The notes beneath the pieces are model-generated. The model was not told the DNA's origin. It saw only the letters and a list, made by a program, of their open reading frames with translations, and did no database searches. Positions 11,840 through 20,824 of a stretch of DNA of 26,933 bases are shown piece after piece; within the stretch, counting starts at the first letter, position 1; each line of letters begins with the position of its first letter. Both the position numbers and the translations under genes were made by a program. Source of the stretch: Phoronis ovalis (taxonomy: Eukaryota; Phoronida; Phoronidae); contig JAOXYB010046947.1 in the NCBI GenBank assembly GCA_028565635.1, positions 1 to 26,933 of the forward strand, read 5' to 3'.

Positions 11840-14324
11840 ATGTTTCATATAGTTACTCCAGACAAAATAATACAAGACAAACAAACTGGTGATGGAGATC
11901 AACATTTTACAGGAAACAGAAACGTAAATTCTGTTGTTATAATGGTACAACACAAATCGGAATTAGATATCACAGAGGTACAACAGGACGAGAATGATAT
12001 TATCTACAACGATGATTATGTCTTTAAACCAATGCACACTTGTTTTCGACTTGTTGGTTGTATGCATCACAGGCCCATACAGGTCCAAGATGGCGCCAAG
12101 AAAAAACTGAAACCAACGGTAACATTTATTTACTCAGTATTTGTTCTTATCGCCACTTGGTTGAATGTTGTAAGATTCTTTTTTGCGTTTTCAAAGGATG
12201 ATAAATTCGGCGGTGTTTTGTTTTCCAAACTTGTTTCTTTAACTTGGTTTATACAATGCGCTCTGACAGTTACCGCATGCTTTGTTGCCAGTTACAGGAA
12301 TGATCGTTTACCAAAATTTTTCAAAGTTTTCTTGGATATAAAGCGCAATGATGACGAGTGGCCAGAAAGATGGAGAGTTGTAAGAAAGAAAGCTGCTGGA
12401 TTTTCAATATTTTGCACATTGCTTGTCCTTCTGAATGTAGGATATCTTAGCTATGGATTGTTTGATACTGAAGTATTCGACGTGTGGTTAATGCCCCTTG
12501 ATCCGACATATATTGCGAGAGTCTTTAGTGTCCTTCTGGGTGCTCTTTTATCAGGGATCTGGATTTTTGCATTATGTCTAGTTTATAGCTCATGTGCAAT
12601 ACTAGTAAGAGAATTTGACCGCTTCAACCAAGAGCTGTACAATGCTATCAGACCAGATGGTGAACTTGTTGGCGATTTGGCATATTTTAGGCGCAAACAC
12701 CAGCGCATTTGCCGACTAACAGGAATAGCTGATAACTGTATGTATATGCTTAATGGTATCACAGTCATGGCAAATGTTATAATTATATGTGTCGGAATAT
12801 ACAGCTTGGTGTTTTACCAGGATGTTTTTACAAGTTCACCTGTGGCGTTAACTGACGTCTTATACAAGATTGTGTTTTCTGTCATAATGTTTGCCTGTTT
12901 ATTGTATGGCGGAGCCAATGTAAACACGAAGGTACGATCAATTACATTTCTTATATTTATGTTTTATGGGATATTTTGTATAATTATTATTGAATTGATT
13001 CAGAGATTAAATGAATTCATCTATGTGTTCTATCACTTAATTACTCTATTCGCCAACTCCAGTTTCCTAACAAGGTAACCTTTTAACAAACAAATGCGAG
13101 GATAGCTGCTGCCGGCCTCCATGTCTTTTGGACGTCTTTTAAATGACATACACATCCAATAAAAAACTTATATTTTTGCTAAGGTACAGACGGAGCGAAA
13201 TCTATGCCCACATTGTACACTTTTCTCTATATTCATTTCCAAATTTCATCTACGGAGTCAAAAATTAATTTTAGTTTGAAAGCGAAATATCATTATTTGT
13301 GTCCTAATTAATATGATATATGATACTTTTATATGCATGGATAATTTAGTGTCGACTTCTTTTACAGGCGCACGAGCCTCTTCATATACTATACAACGTG
13401 GATATGCAAAAGCTTTCACCTGAAAACCAATACGAAGTAGGTACATGTATAAACATATGTCTTGGTTGTGTTATAAATCGATAGTAAAATAAATGTCGAT
13501 CACACCCGGGAGACCCAATGGATTAGCAGTCCATCGCCTTAATCATTCGGTCACCTCGTCTTTATATAGTCTTCAGTCATTTCAGTTGCATATATTAATT
13601 TTCTTTTTTTACTTGTTTAATTGTTTTTTCTTGCCAACTATATTATGGTTTGTCTGTGTTTATCTCAAAACATAAATAAAAGCAAAACATATCTTTTCCT
13701 GCATAACTTGTAAATTTTATTACATTGCCAATTTCTTCTAACAACAGATGAGCGTTTTTGTACACAGAATGAATGGTCCACCGATTGGCCTATCAGTTGC
13801 CTCCATGTTCGTCATCAATAAAGCCACCATTCTTACGGTAAGTTCAACACGAATAATAAGGCACACCACGAAACAGTTAGTGAAAATTGTATAGAATGTT
13901 ACATACGAATCTTCAGGTGAAAAAAGAAAACATTTTGGTTTTTGTTTATTGGCCCCTGAACAATTAGTCTTCGTGAATTCAAATCATATTTTAGAATAAC
14001 TCGTGAAGGTAAACAGCTTGTTCTTTTTTGATATTTTAGTGTAATCTCAAAATTTCCAAATTATGCTTAATACCGGGAGACGATTTAATATAGTTCACTT
14101 ATATATACGTTGCTTTTGAAAACATGTGAAAAACTTGTATAGGTATACTTTACTTTACCAGCGAATATTCTTTATTTTACTGTCATTTTTTGTAGTTTGG
14201 TGGAATCATCATGACGTACTTTGTTGTGCTAGTAGAATTTAAGCCAAATTTCGATGTAGTCGACGCCATTTGCAATTTAACAGCATTGGTAGAAAACGGA
14301 ACCATCAGTATTTTATCGCCGTGA
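11840..14324 (+). CDS. Gustatory-receptor-like (Grl) seven-transmembrane receptor
   Basis: Exons: 11840-12931, 13368-13436, 13748-13837 and 14196-14324, giving 459 residues. All three introns are phase 0 with good splice signals (for example TTTTACAG and GTAAGT). The cytoplasmic N-terminus is about 90 residues. Hydrophobic segments lie near residues 94-117, 127-152, 185-206, 226-256, 300-327, 338-358 and 398-432. The long intracellular loop between the fourth and fifth segments contains RRKHQRICRLTG. The seventh segment spans exons 3 and 4 and ends in TYFVVLVEF, matching the TY.....QF signature of the insect chemoreceptor superfamily (7tm_7) with Glu in place of Gln. Three phase-0 introns near the C-terminus are the ancestral gene structure of that superfamily. 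Insect members form ligand-gated cation channels; the ligand here is unknown. Exon 1 reads through intron 1 to 13078, which is a splice artefact. The start is the first ATG of the open frame. A further downstream exon is possible (see 14588). Confidence 0.87.
13500..13560 (-). pseudogene. Truncated tRNA-Ser(GCT) relic inside the Grl intron 2
   Basis: Reverse-complement reading shows the acceptor strand GACGAGG, a D arm with two changes, and an intact anticodon arm with loop CTGCTAA. The sequence then departs from tRNA in the variable and T arms, so the acceptor stem cannot close. It is antisense to the receptor gene. It corresponds to the intact tRNA at 15682-15763, and exon 2 lies on the same side of both. 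Confidence 0.8.
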
Positions 14325-14550
14325 GCTGATTAGGAAAACTTCGGAATGTTAGTCACTAGCGTTAGAATATATAATGCGTACAAAAATGTAGTCAAGGATA
14401 TAAAGGAGTTTTGCTGTTTGTGTGCTTTTGCACGTCACAATTTTTCATACACGAATCTGCTTCGTAATAAATGCTATACTCTCAAATCGACCTATTGACA
14501 CGCATCAAGAAAAACAGCTAAATACAAAAACGACAAAACTTATATAGGAT

Positions 14551-14755
14551 AATAAAGAAAGTTACTGGTGTTATAATGTCTCTTTAGATCTTGGAAGCTA
14601 ACGGGAAGCTAACATACCAACTCCAAGAGAGGCATGAGACAAACCTATTGACCTTGAAAAACGAACTGACTAAGCTAGGTTAATAAAGTAAGTTAATAGT
14701 ATGATAACATCTCTAAATCTTTGAAGCTAACAGAACCAGCTCCAAGAAAAGAAAA
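14551..14755 (+). repeat. Partial tandem duplication, 131-bp period
   Basis: The sequence from AATAAAGAAAGTTA at 14551 recurs from AATAAAGTAAGTTA at 14682. The duplicated part includes the candidate exon start: the first copy has CTCTTTAGATCTTGGAAGC and the second CTCTAAATCTTTGAAGC. The second copy has therefore lost the acceptor AG and is shorter. It appears to be a decayed duplicate of the candidate exon. Confidence 0.65.
14588..14683 (+). other. Candidate extra 3' exon with a coiled-coil-like tail
   Basis: A pyrimidine-rich acceptor (GTCTCTTTAG) precedes 31 open codons and TAA. The peptide is amphipathic and heptad-like (ILEANGKLTYQLQ, then NLLTLKNELTKLG). An in-frame join to the receptor is possible from a phase-0 donor at 14289 (TTG followed by GTAGAA), which would replace the last 11 residues and give a 479-residue isoform. 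AATAAA overlaps the stop at 14682. Without transcripts this is only a possible alternative end. Confidence 0.35.
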
Positions 14756-15562
14756 ACCTCCGTTACAGGAAAGCTCAGATCAACTCCTCATCACCGCGTT
14801 TAACAGCATAATCTAGCCTTTGAAGTAAACAAAGCAGTCGTTTTAAGTCACATTCGCGGAATACTAAGATTTGTTGCTTTAATTTTTAATGTTTAAAAAT
14901 CAATAAAATTTGCTGAAAGTAAAAGACAGAAGTGCTTTCTTTATTTTCTTTACATTAAAATTAATGCAAAATTTCAAAAAGCAGAAAAAAATGGTAAAAT
15001 TAGTAGTTAGAACTATAACTTGTGTTTTACAAAAAGTCTTGCTACTCCTTATTCCCAGATTTTCCCGCAAAATATCAAAATAAACTTTTTACAACTTTAC
15101 TACTTTTTTCTTTACTGGGATTTTTACTGTAATGCTTCAAGTTTGTTTAATAGCTACTAATAACAGTATGAGCGAGAGATTTCTACAAAAAATGTTAGTT
15201 ATCTATCTCTGTTTGCTCTGCCGCTCACCACTTTCGCTTATTTGAATTTCCTAACAATGCATTTAGTCCGAATTTCTTTCCATGTTTTTTGCCAAAAATT
15301 CGTAAAATGAATTGCTAATAAAACCGAATATAAGAATGGGGACAAGTAAGTCTTTATTTTGAATGGGTCACGATACTAGTAGAGATGTGTGACAGTTGCT
15401 AGAGTTCTTCTTCACTCCCATTTCACATGTCTGACGCTGTTAACTTTCGATAATTTTTAAGACGTAAACAGAATACAATGATATAGTTCTGTTTATAAGG
15501 TAATAGACATTGTACTATCTTTATTTACTCTATTTAATGTAGTTTGCTTCAATTTCTTTTCA
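14756..15562. other. AT-rich intergenic stretch
   Basis: No exon, RNA gene or clear repeat is visible. AATAAA occurs at about 14900 and could serve as a distal poly(A) signal for the upstream receptor gene. Confidence 0.4.
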
Positions 15563-16303
15563 TCACACGCTCAAAGTTTTTCATATATATTACACAATAT
15601 GAATGTGCAAAACTTTCACCTGAAAATCAATACGAAGAACAAATGCCTTTATGGCTGTGTTATGAAGCAGTGACAAAAAGTCGACGAGGATGGGATTCGA
15701 ATCCACGCGGGGAAACCCCAATGGATTAGCAGTCCATCGCCTTAACCACTCGGCCACCTCGTCCCGCGAAAGCATGCGCTTTCCTGGTTACAGTTACTTG
15801 TTTCATTTAGTGACATGAACTGTTTTTCTGCAATCTCACGATGGACTGTCAGTGCCTATATGAGTGTTTCACTTTTTGAAATAACGATCTAGATATTAAA
15901 TTATGGCTTGCAAATTTCACCACACCGTTTTTTTTAAACATATGATCAGTTTGCTTCAAAAATTTAGTGGATCGCCGATATTGGCCCAGTCTGAATAAAT
16001 CCATCCGTTAGTGCTCCGTATCTTCTCAAAAAACTTTTTGTTATATTCCTTCAATTTAACAAGTTAGAGCGAAATAATTATTATATATAATATTAGCTCC
16101 ATGCAAACTTCAATATTGTATTTTACATGCTTTCCAAACTGTATATTTGTACGCGTTGTATTCTGACATGTGTTAGAAGAAGTAATTTTAGTTATAAATT
16201 AAAATATATGATCCCACACCTGTGTGCACTGTTCTTACCTGCTGAGATAATTAGTTGGGACCATTATTCCTTGTTCGTCCTTGATAAACCCACCATTCTT
16301 ACG
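15563..16303 (+). pseudogene. Decayed duplicate of Grl exons 2 and 3
   Basis: The segment at about 15563-15636 aligns with receptor exon 2: KLSPENQYE is preserved, but the donor GTAGGT has become AACAAA. The segment at 16217-16303 aligns with exon 3: FVLDKPTILT compares with FVINKATILT, followed by a GTAATT donor, with a diverged 5' half and no matching acceptor. No copies of exons 1 or 4 are found nearby. This is therefore a partial block duplication that has lost its splice sites, not a second working receptor. Confidence 0.7.
15682..15763 (-). tRNA. tRNA-Ser, anticodon GCT
   Basis: The reverse complement is an 82-nt type II tRNA. The acceptor stem GACGAGG/CCTCGTC pairs fully, with discriminator G. 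The A box TGGCCGAGTGG, anticodon stem ATGGA/TCCAT with loop CTGCTAA, a long variable arm (GGGG TTT CCCC) and B box GATTCGAATCC are all present. The T stem has one A-C mismatch at its loop end. A run of five T on the coding strand (plus 15675-15679) follows the 3' end closely and fits a Pol III terminator. It decodes AGC/AGU serine codons. It sits between the decayed receptor exons and antisense to them. Confidence 0.93.
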
Positions 16304-17479
16304 GTAATTGCAGACAATGTGGTTAAACGACACTTAACAAAAATCTATCAATGGAATAAGTAAATAAGTAAGTTTATTTTTGATAAAACAATAAACAAAC
16401 ACAAATCGAAAAAATGAAACAGAGTACATACAATGTAAAATAGTTCCAAAGAGTATAAAATGAGATCCCCGGATAGATCTATTGCGATATCCCGATCCAC
16501 AAATAAAATTACTGAGGTAGGAAAATCCATATGACGATAAAAATATAATGTAAAATAACAAGTTTAAATGGATATCCATTGATGCCCGAAGGCTTGTTTC
16601 CAAGCGGTCCGCTGTGGAAATAATATCTAACTGCACAGAATGACACTTACGGAATAATGTGTAAAAACACAGCCTGCAACATAATAAAATATGTTTTAGC
16701 AGGTAAACGAATGGTTTACGAGGATTGCTTTAGAATGAGTGAGAATAACGTGCATTAACCCTGCACTAAATTGAGTAGAATACGTTTTTTCTTTGTTGCA
16801 TGACTATTTTCGTTTTGATATATTGCTACTGAAGCAAAATAGAGAATAGAAATTCTCCGTAGAATGCATATACCATATACAATATTCATAAATAAAACTG
16901 TTTTTTTTTTAATTTATCAGTGAGCGATATATTTGAAACAGACCCTTGCTACTAAATTCCAGTGATGGACAGCGAGTATTATTTTCACGCAATTAGAAAA
17001 AAATGTTAAATAGTTATTTAATGCTGTAATCATTTTTCTTTTATTTCAGTGGTTATTTGATACTCTAGTAATTCTTCTTTTGTTGTATTAGTTATTTGAT
17101 ACTCTAGTAATTCTGCTTCTATTCCAATATAATTAATGTAATAACTCTGTTATTATTATTTTAATTCTAACTTTATTATTTTTTTGGATGCTATTGTAAC
17201 AGTGGTTAATATTGTTTATTTTTCCAAGTCATTTTTACTAACATAATTATTTATGCGAGTTGTCAACTCTAATTAAATATTACAAGTATTGTAGAACTGT
17301 GCACTCTCATGTTGATTGAGAAGATGTGGTTTCAAAAGATCGATTCAACTGTATACACTTCCTAAAAAATCAGAGTTGCTACATAGGATTTCTGCTATTA
17401 CAATTGCCTGTTATAAGTCTTATATCGTTTATTCTGTCATTTTTCTATCTTGTTTCTGATTCTCCATCACAAGCTACTT
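16304..17479. other. Intergenic stretch with possible retroelement tail and a short duplication
   Basis: At about 16360-16560 the plus strand has an A-rich stretch and GATCCCCGG / GATCCAC motifs, which resemble the 3' end of an interspersed repeat; the family was not identified. A 24-bp unit, GTTATTTGATACTCTAGTAA plus four bases, occurs twice, at 17052 and 17091. The minus frame at 16334-16636 is hydrophobic because of AT composition and has no recognised domain. Confidence 0.35.
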
Positions 17480-17884
17480 TTAGTCTTCATAACCATAAGA
17501 ATTCGCGTGTGATAATTTCTTTTGCCTTATTCTGGTTTTCTTTCTTCTTTTTGGTACAGTGGGCCTAAGTTTTTGCTTCTTCTGGCGTGTTTTCTGTTCT
17601 CTGTCCTCTATCCTTGAGTGAAATGTCAGTTCTTCACATTCTTCCTTTCCTTGAGCAGGGTTTTTCTTGGCGCTGCGGTACAAGCAACAACAGAAGCAAC
17701 TTAATAAGAGGACAAAAACAAGCGAAGAGGCTCCAACTCCAATGGCTACGTACAGACCATCAAGACTGTCAACTCTGTTGGAAGTTTCTGGCGTTGTCTT
17801 CAAAAGGTTTGTCGGACGGCAAAATGTTTTTTCGAAAGCGTTGCAGAACAAGAGGAATACAAGATGTAGAAGACTATTCATCAT
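17480..17884 (-). CDS. Small single-pass membrane protein (paralog 1)
   Basis: A 134-residue intronless frame. It has a signal peptide (about 1-20, with LVFLLFCNAF), a short Thr/Ser/Asn-rich ectodomain (about 21-43) and one membrane segment (about 44-69, IGVGASSLVFVLLLSC) followed by a CCC cluster. The strongly basic cytoplasmic tail contains KRRKKTRIRQKK and ends SYGYED. It is paralogous to the frame at 19267-19596: the signal peptide (LLFCNAF...FCRPTN versus LLFCSIF...FCRSTN) and membrane segment align. The second Met (17881) aligns with the paralog's only start and is the likelier initiator. I know no family for it. The predicted orientation is type I. Its tail is longer than the paralog's. 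Confidence 0.6.
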   Translation of the reverse strand: MMNSLLHLVFLLFCNAFEKTFCRPTNLLKTTPETSNRVDSLDGLYVAIGVGASSLVFVLLLSCFCCCLYRSAKKNPAQGKEECEELTFHSRIEDREQKTRQKKQKLRPTVPKRRKKTRIRQKKLSHANSYGYED

Positions 17885-17926
17885 ATCACACCATCAGTTG
17901 AATGTACTTATTGAAGTCGTGCAATT

Positions 17927-17948
17927 ATGACGTCCAAACACGTCATGT
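17927..17948 (-). promoter_or_regulatory. CRE-like block upstream of small membrane protein 1
   Basis: The plus strand reads TGACGTCC, then CACGTCATGT. This 22-bp block matches the one at 19650-19671 at 18 positions and lies about 45 bp before the start codon. CREB/ATF binding is inferred from the TGACGTC core. Confidence 0.45.
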
Positions 17949-18320
17949 GAAACGCGAATGAAACGTTCCATTGTGGTACTAGTGCCACTTAGCTTAATGA
18001 TTTTCCTCGCTGATTGTGAAATAAACAGCAGCGTATGTATATTTATTTTGGTTAGTTTTATCAACCTATGAGCTTAAAAAGAAAACATTTACAAATTTAA
18101 TATAATATGAAACAGACCATATTACAGAAAACGTTTATCTAAATTTTCTTTAAATACTACTGTTGGGGATCGAAATCCACAGGAAAGCAATTGCAAAAAA
18201 AAGTTTAACCGCCTGGCATTGGCAGAGGCGTATCAGCATATTCCGGCAATTATGACTTATTAGCTACATTCAATTTACAAAACATACCATATGGAAGCAT
18301 ACAATTACGTGGTCCTAAGC

Positions 18321-18752
18321 TATTCGCGAGTTGTTTCCTTGTAAAAACGAGTAGACAGGCTATTTTAATAAAATCGCGGCGTGTTGTCGAATAGTTACAG
18401 CAATCAAAACAGCGTGTTGTCGGGTTGGCGACTTGTTTTACAACTCGAAATGGATATTCTTTTTTTGTTTGTCATTCTTAATCTTTTTAGGAATAACTAA
18501 ATATGCCTACTAAAGATAACTAGTCTATTAAAGTATTCGCGAGTTGTTGCGTTTTGAAAACGAGTAGACAGGCTATTTTAATAAATCGTCCGGTTGTGGA
18601 GTAGTTACAGAAATCAAAACAGTGTGTTGTTGTGTTGTCGTGTCGATTTGTTTTAGAACTCGAAATGGATATTTTTTGTTTGTTTGTTATTCCTAATGTT
18701 TTTAGAAACAACTAATTATGCCTACTATTAAAGATAATCAGTCTATTAGAGT
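18321..18752. repeat. Two-copy tandem repeat, 213-bp period
   Basis: Copy 1 is 18321-18533 and copy 2 is 18534-18752. Both begin TATTCGCGAGTTGTT and share ACGAGTAGACAGGCTATTTT and ACTCGAAATGGATATT. They differ by small indels and substitutions. The repeat lies between the two small-membrane-protein paralogs. No coding content is seen; the minus frame at 18520-18711 is a shadow. Confidence 0.85.
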
Positions 18753-19266
18753 TATTGTCTTTGACTGTTTGATAATTAAATCATTACATTTATTATCCTT
18801 GACGAATATTTTTTAATATGCTTCATGGTGACGGATGTAATCTGTTTCATATCCTAATCAGTAAAATAAACTAATTGACCATTCAGAAATTATAGTTTTA
18901 TTACCCGTTTGACTTGTAAGTATTATTATTTTCAAAAGCAAAAAAAGAAATGCGTTAAGGCATTCATATAAAAAAGAAGTCAATTTGCACGAGATTCACA
19001 CCTATTTTATTATTGTTTACTTTCATTGCAAATTTTGTAGGTTTTTGAGTTACATCATTATTGTTAGATAAAACTTGACCACATGTTGAATCCACTGTAA
19101 AAACTTCATGATATCCATAGCGACGAGGACCTCTGCTATTGTTATTATTATTATTACCTATTGATATATGAATAAGACTACTGGGGCTTATTCTGGCACT
19201 GTGCTGTCTTCATTCCTTTCAGTTTCAGTAATTGCTACGTGTTTTCTTCCTGGCTGTCGCTAATTC
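18753..19266. other. Intergenic stretch, AT-rich
   Basis: A short ATT trinucleotide run lies near 19138-19156. Nothing else is supportable. It probably includes the 3' UTR of the minus-strand gene ending at 19267. Confidence 0.4.
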
Positions 19267-19596
19267 TTAGTAAGAATTTAAAAGACGACGATTATCGCGC
19301 TCTTCCTGTTTTTGCTTTTTTTTGCTTTTTTGTTTTTTTCGTTGTTTTTTAGTAGTACAGTGGGACACCCACGCAAGGCAGCAACTTAATAAGAGGACAC
19401 CCACTATACAAGCGACTCCAATGGCAATGGATTTATACGTTATATATGTTTTAACAACATCTTCTTCTTCTTCTTCAATAAAATAAGGACTATCTGCAAG
19501 TGTTGTCGCCGTTGTTGTAAAATTGTTCGTGGAGCGACAGAAAGACCTATGAAAAATGCTGCAAAACAAGAGGCATGGAAGATATAGACTACTCAT
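19267..19596 (-). CDS. Small single-pass membrane protein (paralog 2)
   Basis: A 109-residue intronless frame. It has a signal peptide (about 1-17, LYLPCLLFCSIF), a Thr-rich stalk (NNFTTTATT), an acidic run EEEEED encoded by a GAA/GAG repeat, a membrane segment (about 55-78, IAIGVACIVGVLLLSCCL) and a lysine-rich tail (KKQRKKQKSKKKQKQEERD). The start ATG follows a short leader containing the shared CRE block. It differs from paralog 1 in the acidic run and in a tail about 30 residues shorter. Type I topology is predicted. No domain is recognised, so any function is unknown. Confidence 0.6.
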   Translation of the reverse strand: MSSLYLPCLLFCSIFHRSFCRSTNNFTTTATTLADSPYFIEEEEEDVVKTYITYKSIAIGVACIVGVLLLSCCLAWVSHCTTKKQRKKQKSKKKQKQEERDNRRLLNSY

Positions 19597-19649
19597 CTTG
19601 TCAGTTCAGTTGTAAAATTTGTGTAATTCAATTATGAAGTCATATGACT

Positions 19650-19671
19650 ATGACGTCAAGGCACATCATGT
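19650..19671 (-). promoter_or_regulatory. CRE-like block upstream of small membrane protein 2
   Basis: It contains the full palindrome TGACGTCA (19651-19658) followed by CACATCATGT, about 55 bp before the start codon. The block is conserved with 17927-17948 while the DNA around it has largely diverged. Confidence 0.45.
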
Positions 19672-19786
19672 TGTTTTTTTTTGTTTTTTTTACCACAGAG
19701 TGACACGAAAGTAATAGGACACACCGTTTGATTTTCTCTCAACTATCAATGCGATCAATTAAAGGGATTAAATAGTGCCGCTGTAG

Positions 19787-19832
19787 CACTAGGATAATAT
19801 ATAAAACTCTTAGAGTTTTATATATCCTAGTG
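19787..19832. repeat. Near-perfect palindrome (20-bp arms, 3-nt loop)
   Basis: The left arm runs CACTAGGAT, three extra bases, then ATATAAAACTC. The loop is TTA. The right arm is GAGTTTTATATATCCTAGTG. Apart from the 3-base bulge, pairing is complete over 20 bp. It could be the remnant of a small inverted-repeat transposon or a hairpin-RNA-like locus. It lies about 190 bp upstream of the start of paralog 2, in divergent DNA. Confidence 0.75.
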
Positions 19833-19885
19833 TAGCATTATCTTAACGACTCCCCGTTCACTGAAAATTTGAATTTGGTTCCTAG

Positions 19886-20152
19886 TGGTCACCGGTCATT
19901 TTGGTCAATGATTTCCTACAGCTTCTCCGGCAGTAAGTACACATTTTTAATTCCCAAGAAATAAAAATAATTCCTTTCATTTAATTGAAGAAAATTTGAA
20001 ACTATTTTAATTTCAGCTGTTATGTACAAGGTATGTTTGGAGCTATCTACAACTGTTACATCCCGGAAAAGCAGTTTGATACAAAAAGCGTCGGAAAAAA
20101 TGCAGGATTGTTTATTTCCATAAAAGCAGTAAATTTCTATTCCGTGATCCCG
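19886..20152 (+). other. Two candidate plus-strand exons of an unrecognised gene
   Basis: The segment 19886-19932 (acceptor GGTTCCTAG, donor GTAAGT) and the segment 20017-20152 (acceptor TTTAATTTCAG, donor GTGGGT) join in phase 2 into one open frame of 61 codons. It includes ILVNDFLQLLRH, CYVQGMFGAIYNCYIPEKQF and ISIKAVNFYSVIP. The intron is only 84 bp. An in-frame TAG lies immediately before the first segment, so it must be spliced to something upstream or be a fragment. No flanking exons were found. It may be a gene fragment. Confidence 0.35.
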
Positions 20153-20824
20153 GTGGGTTATTGCTTATATATGTTTACGGAGGCGTGCCGGCCCTGAACA
20201 GTCCCAATTTCGTCCTTCCCGGGTCACATAATGTTCGTACTTCCGGTATAATATGGGTTGCTTCATGTTTTGAGTATAAATGAAGGTATTTGGCTTTGGT
20301 ACATACGAGTCTACTTTTTTAGTGATACTCCGTGTGTTACTTAGGCATGCTTAGGAATAAACATGGTCAGGATTTTTTAAGTCAGGCGACAGATTCCCAT
20401 CGTGTGTATTTTAGAAACTACTATACTCGAGAATGCCGAGACTAGAATATTTGTATGGTAACATCAGAGATAACATTTTATAAAATACAGTTACACATCT
20501 TTTATAAAACCGTAATTTAAGAAGTATATACATGCGCAGTCTGTAGATTTATTCACGCTGATACATTTGCAATTATTTAATGACAATAATTTTTATGTAC
20601 AATATTATATTAATTTATATCAGTTTCTTTTATTGTGACATTTTTGAGAATAAAACTTTCTCTATTATTGACACATTTTTCATGTACATTTTTTCAACAA
20701 AAAGAAGATATGTTTGTGCTAAGATTTGACTGTATTTAAAAAAAAAAACAATATCTAATAGTACCCCTTGGCACAATGGCATTCTCAAAAAGAACTAATG
20801 CTGTTCTATTTACCCATATTTCAA
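20153..20824. other. Intergenic stretch
   Basis: The stretch 20180-20270 is locally GC-richer and contains ACTTCCGG (an ETS-type site on the other strand) and CCCGGG. It could be a promoter but no gene start is tied to it. The remainder is AT-rich. Confidence 0.3.

Noticed and set aside
12932-13078. Open extension of the receptor frame to 13078, giving a 412-residue protein
   Set aside because: It is intron read-through. A phase-0 donor at 12932 and downstream exons that restore helix 7 and the family signature explain the gene better.
13500-15763. The two tRNA-Ser copies as members of a tRNA-derived SINE
   Set aside because: The flanks shared by the two copies are receptor exons rather than a common SINE body or poly(A) tail. 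A genome-wide search could still overturn this.
16334-16636. Hydrophobic minus-strand frame of 100 codons
   Set aside because: Hydrophobicity comes from A-rich DNA on the plus strand. There is no family signature, and the region looks more like a repeat tail.
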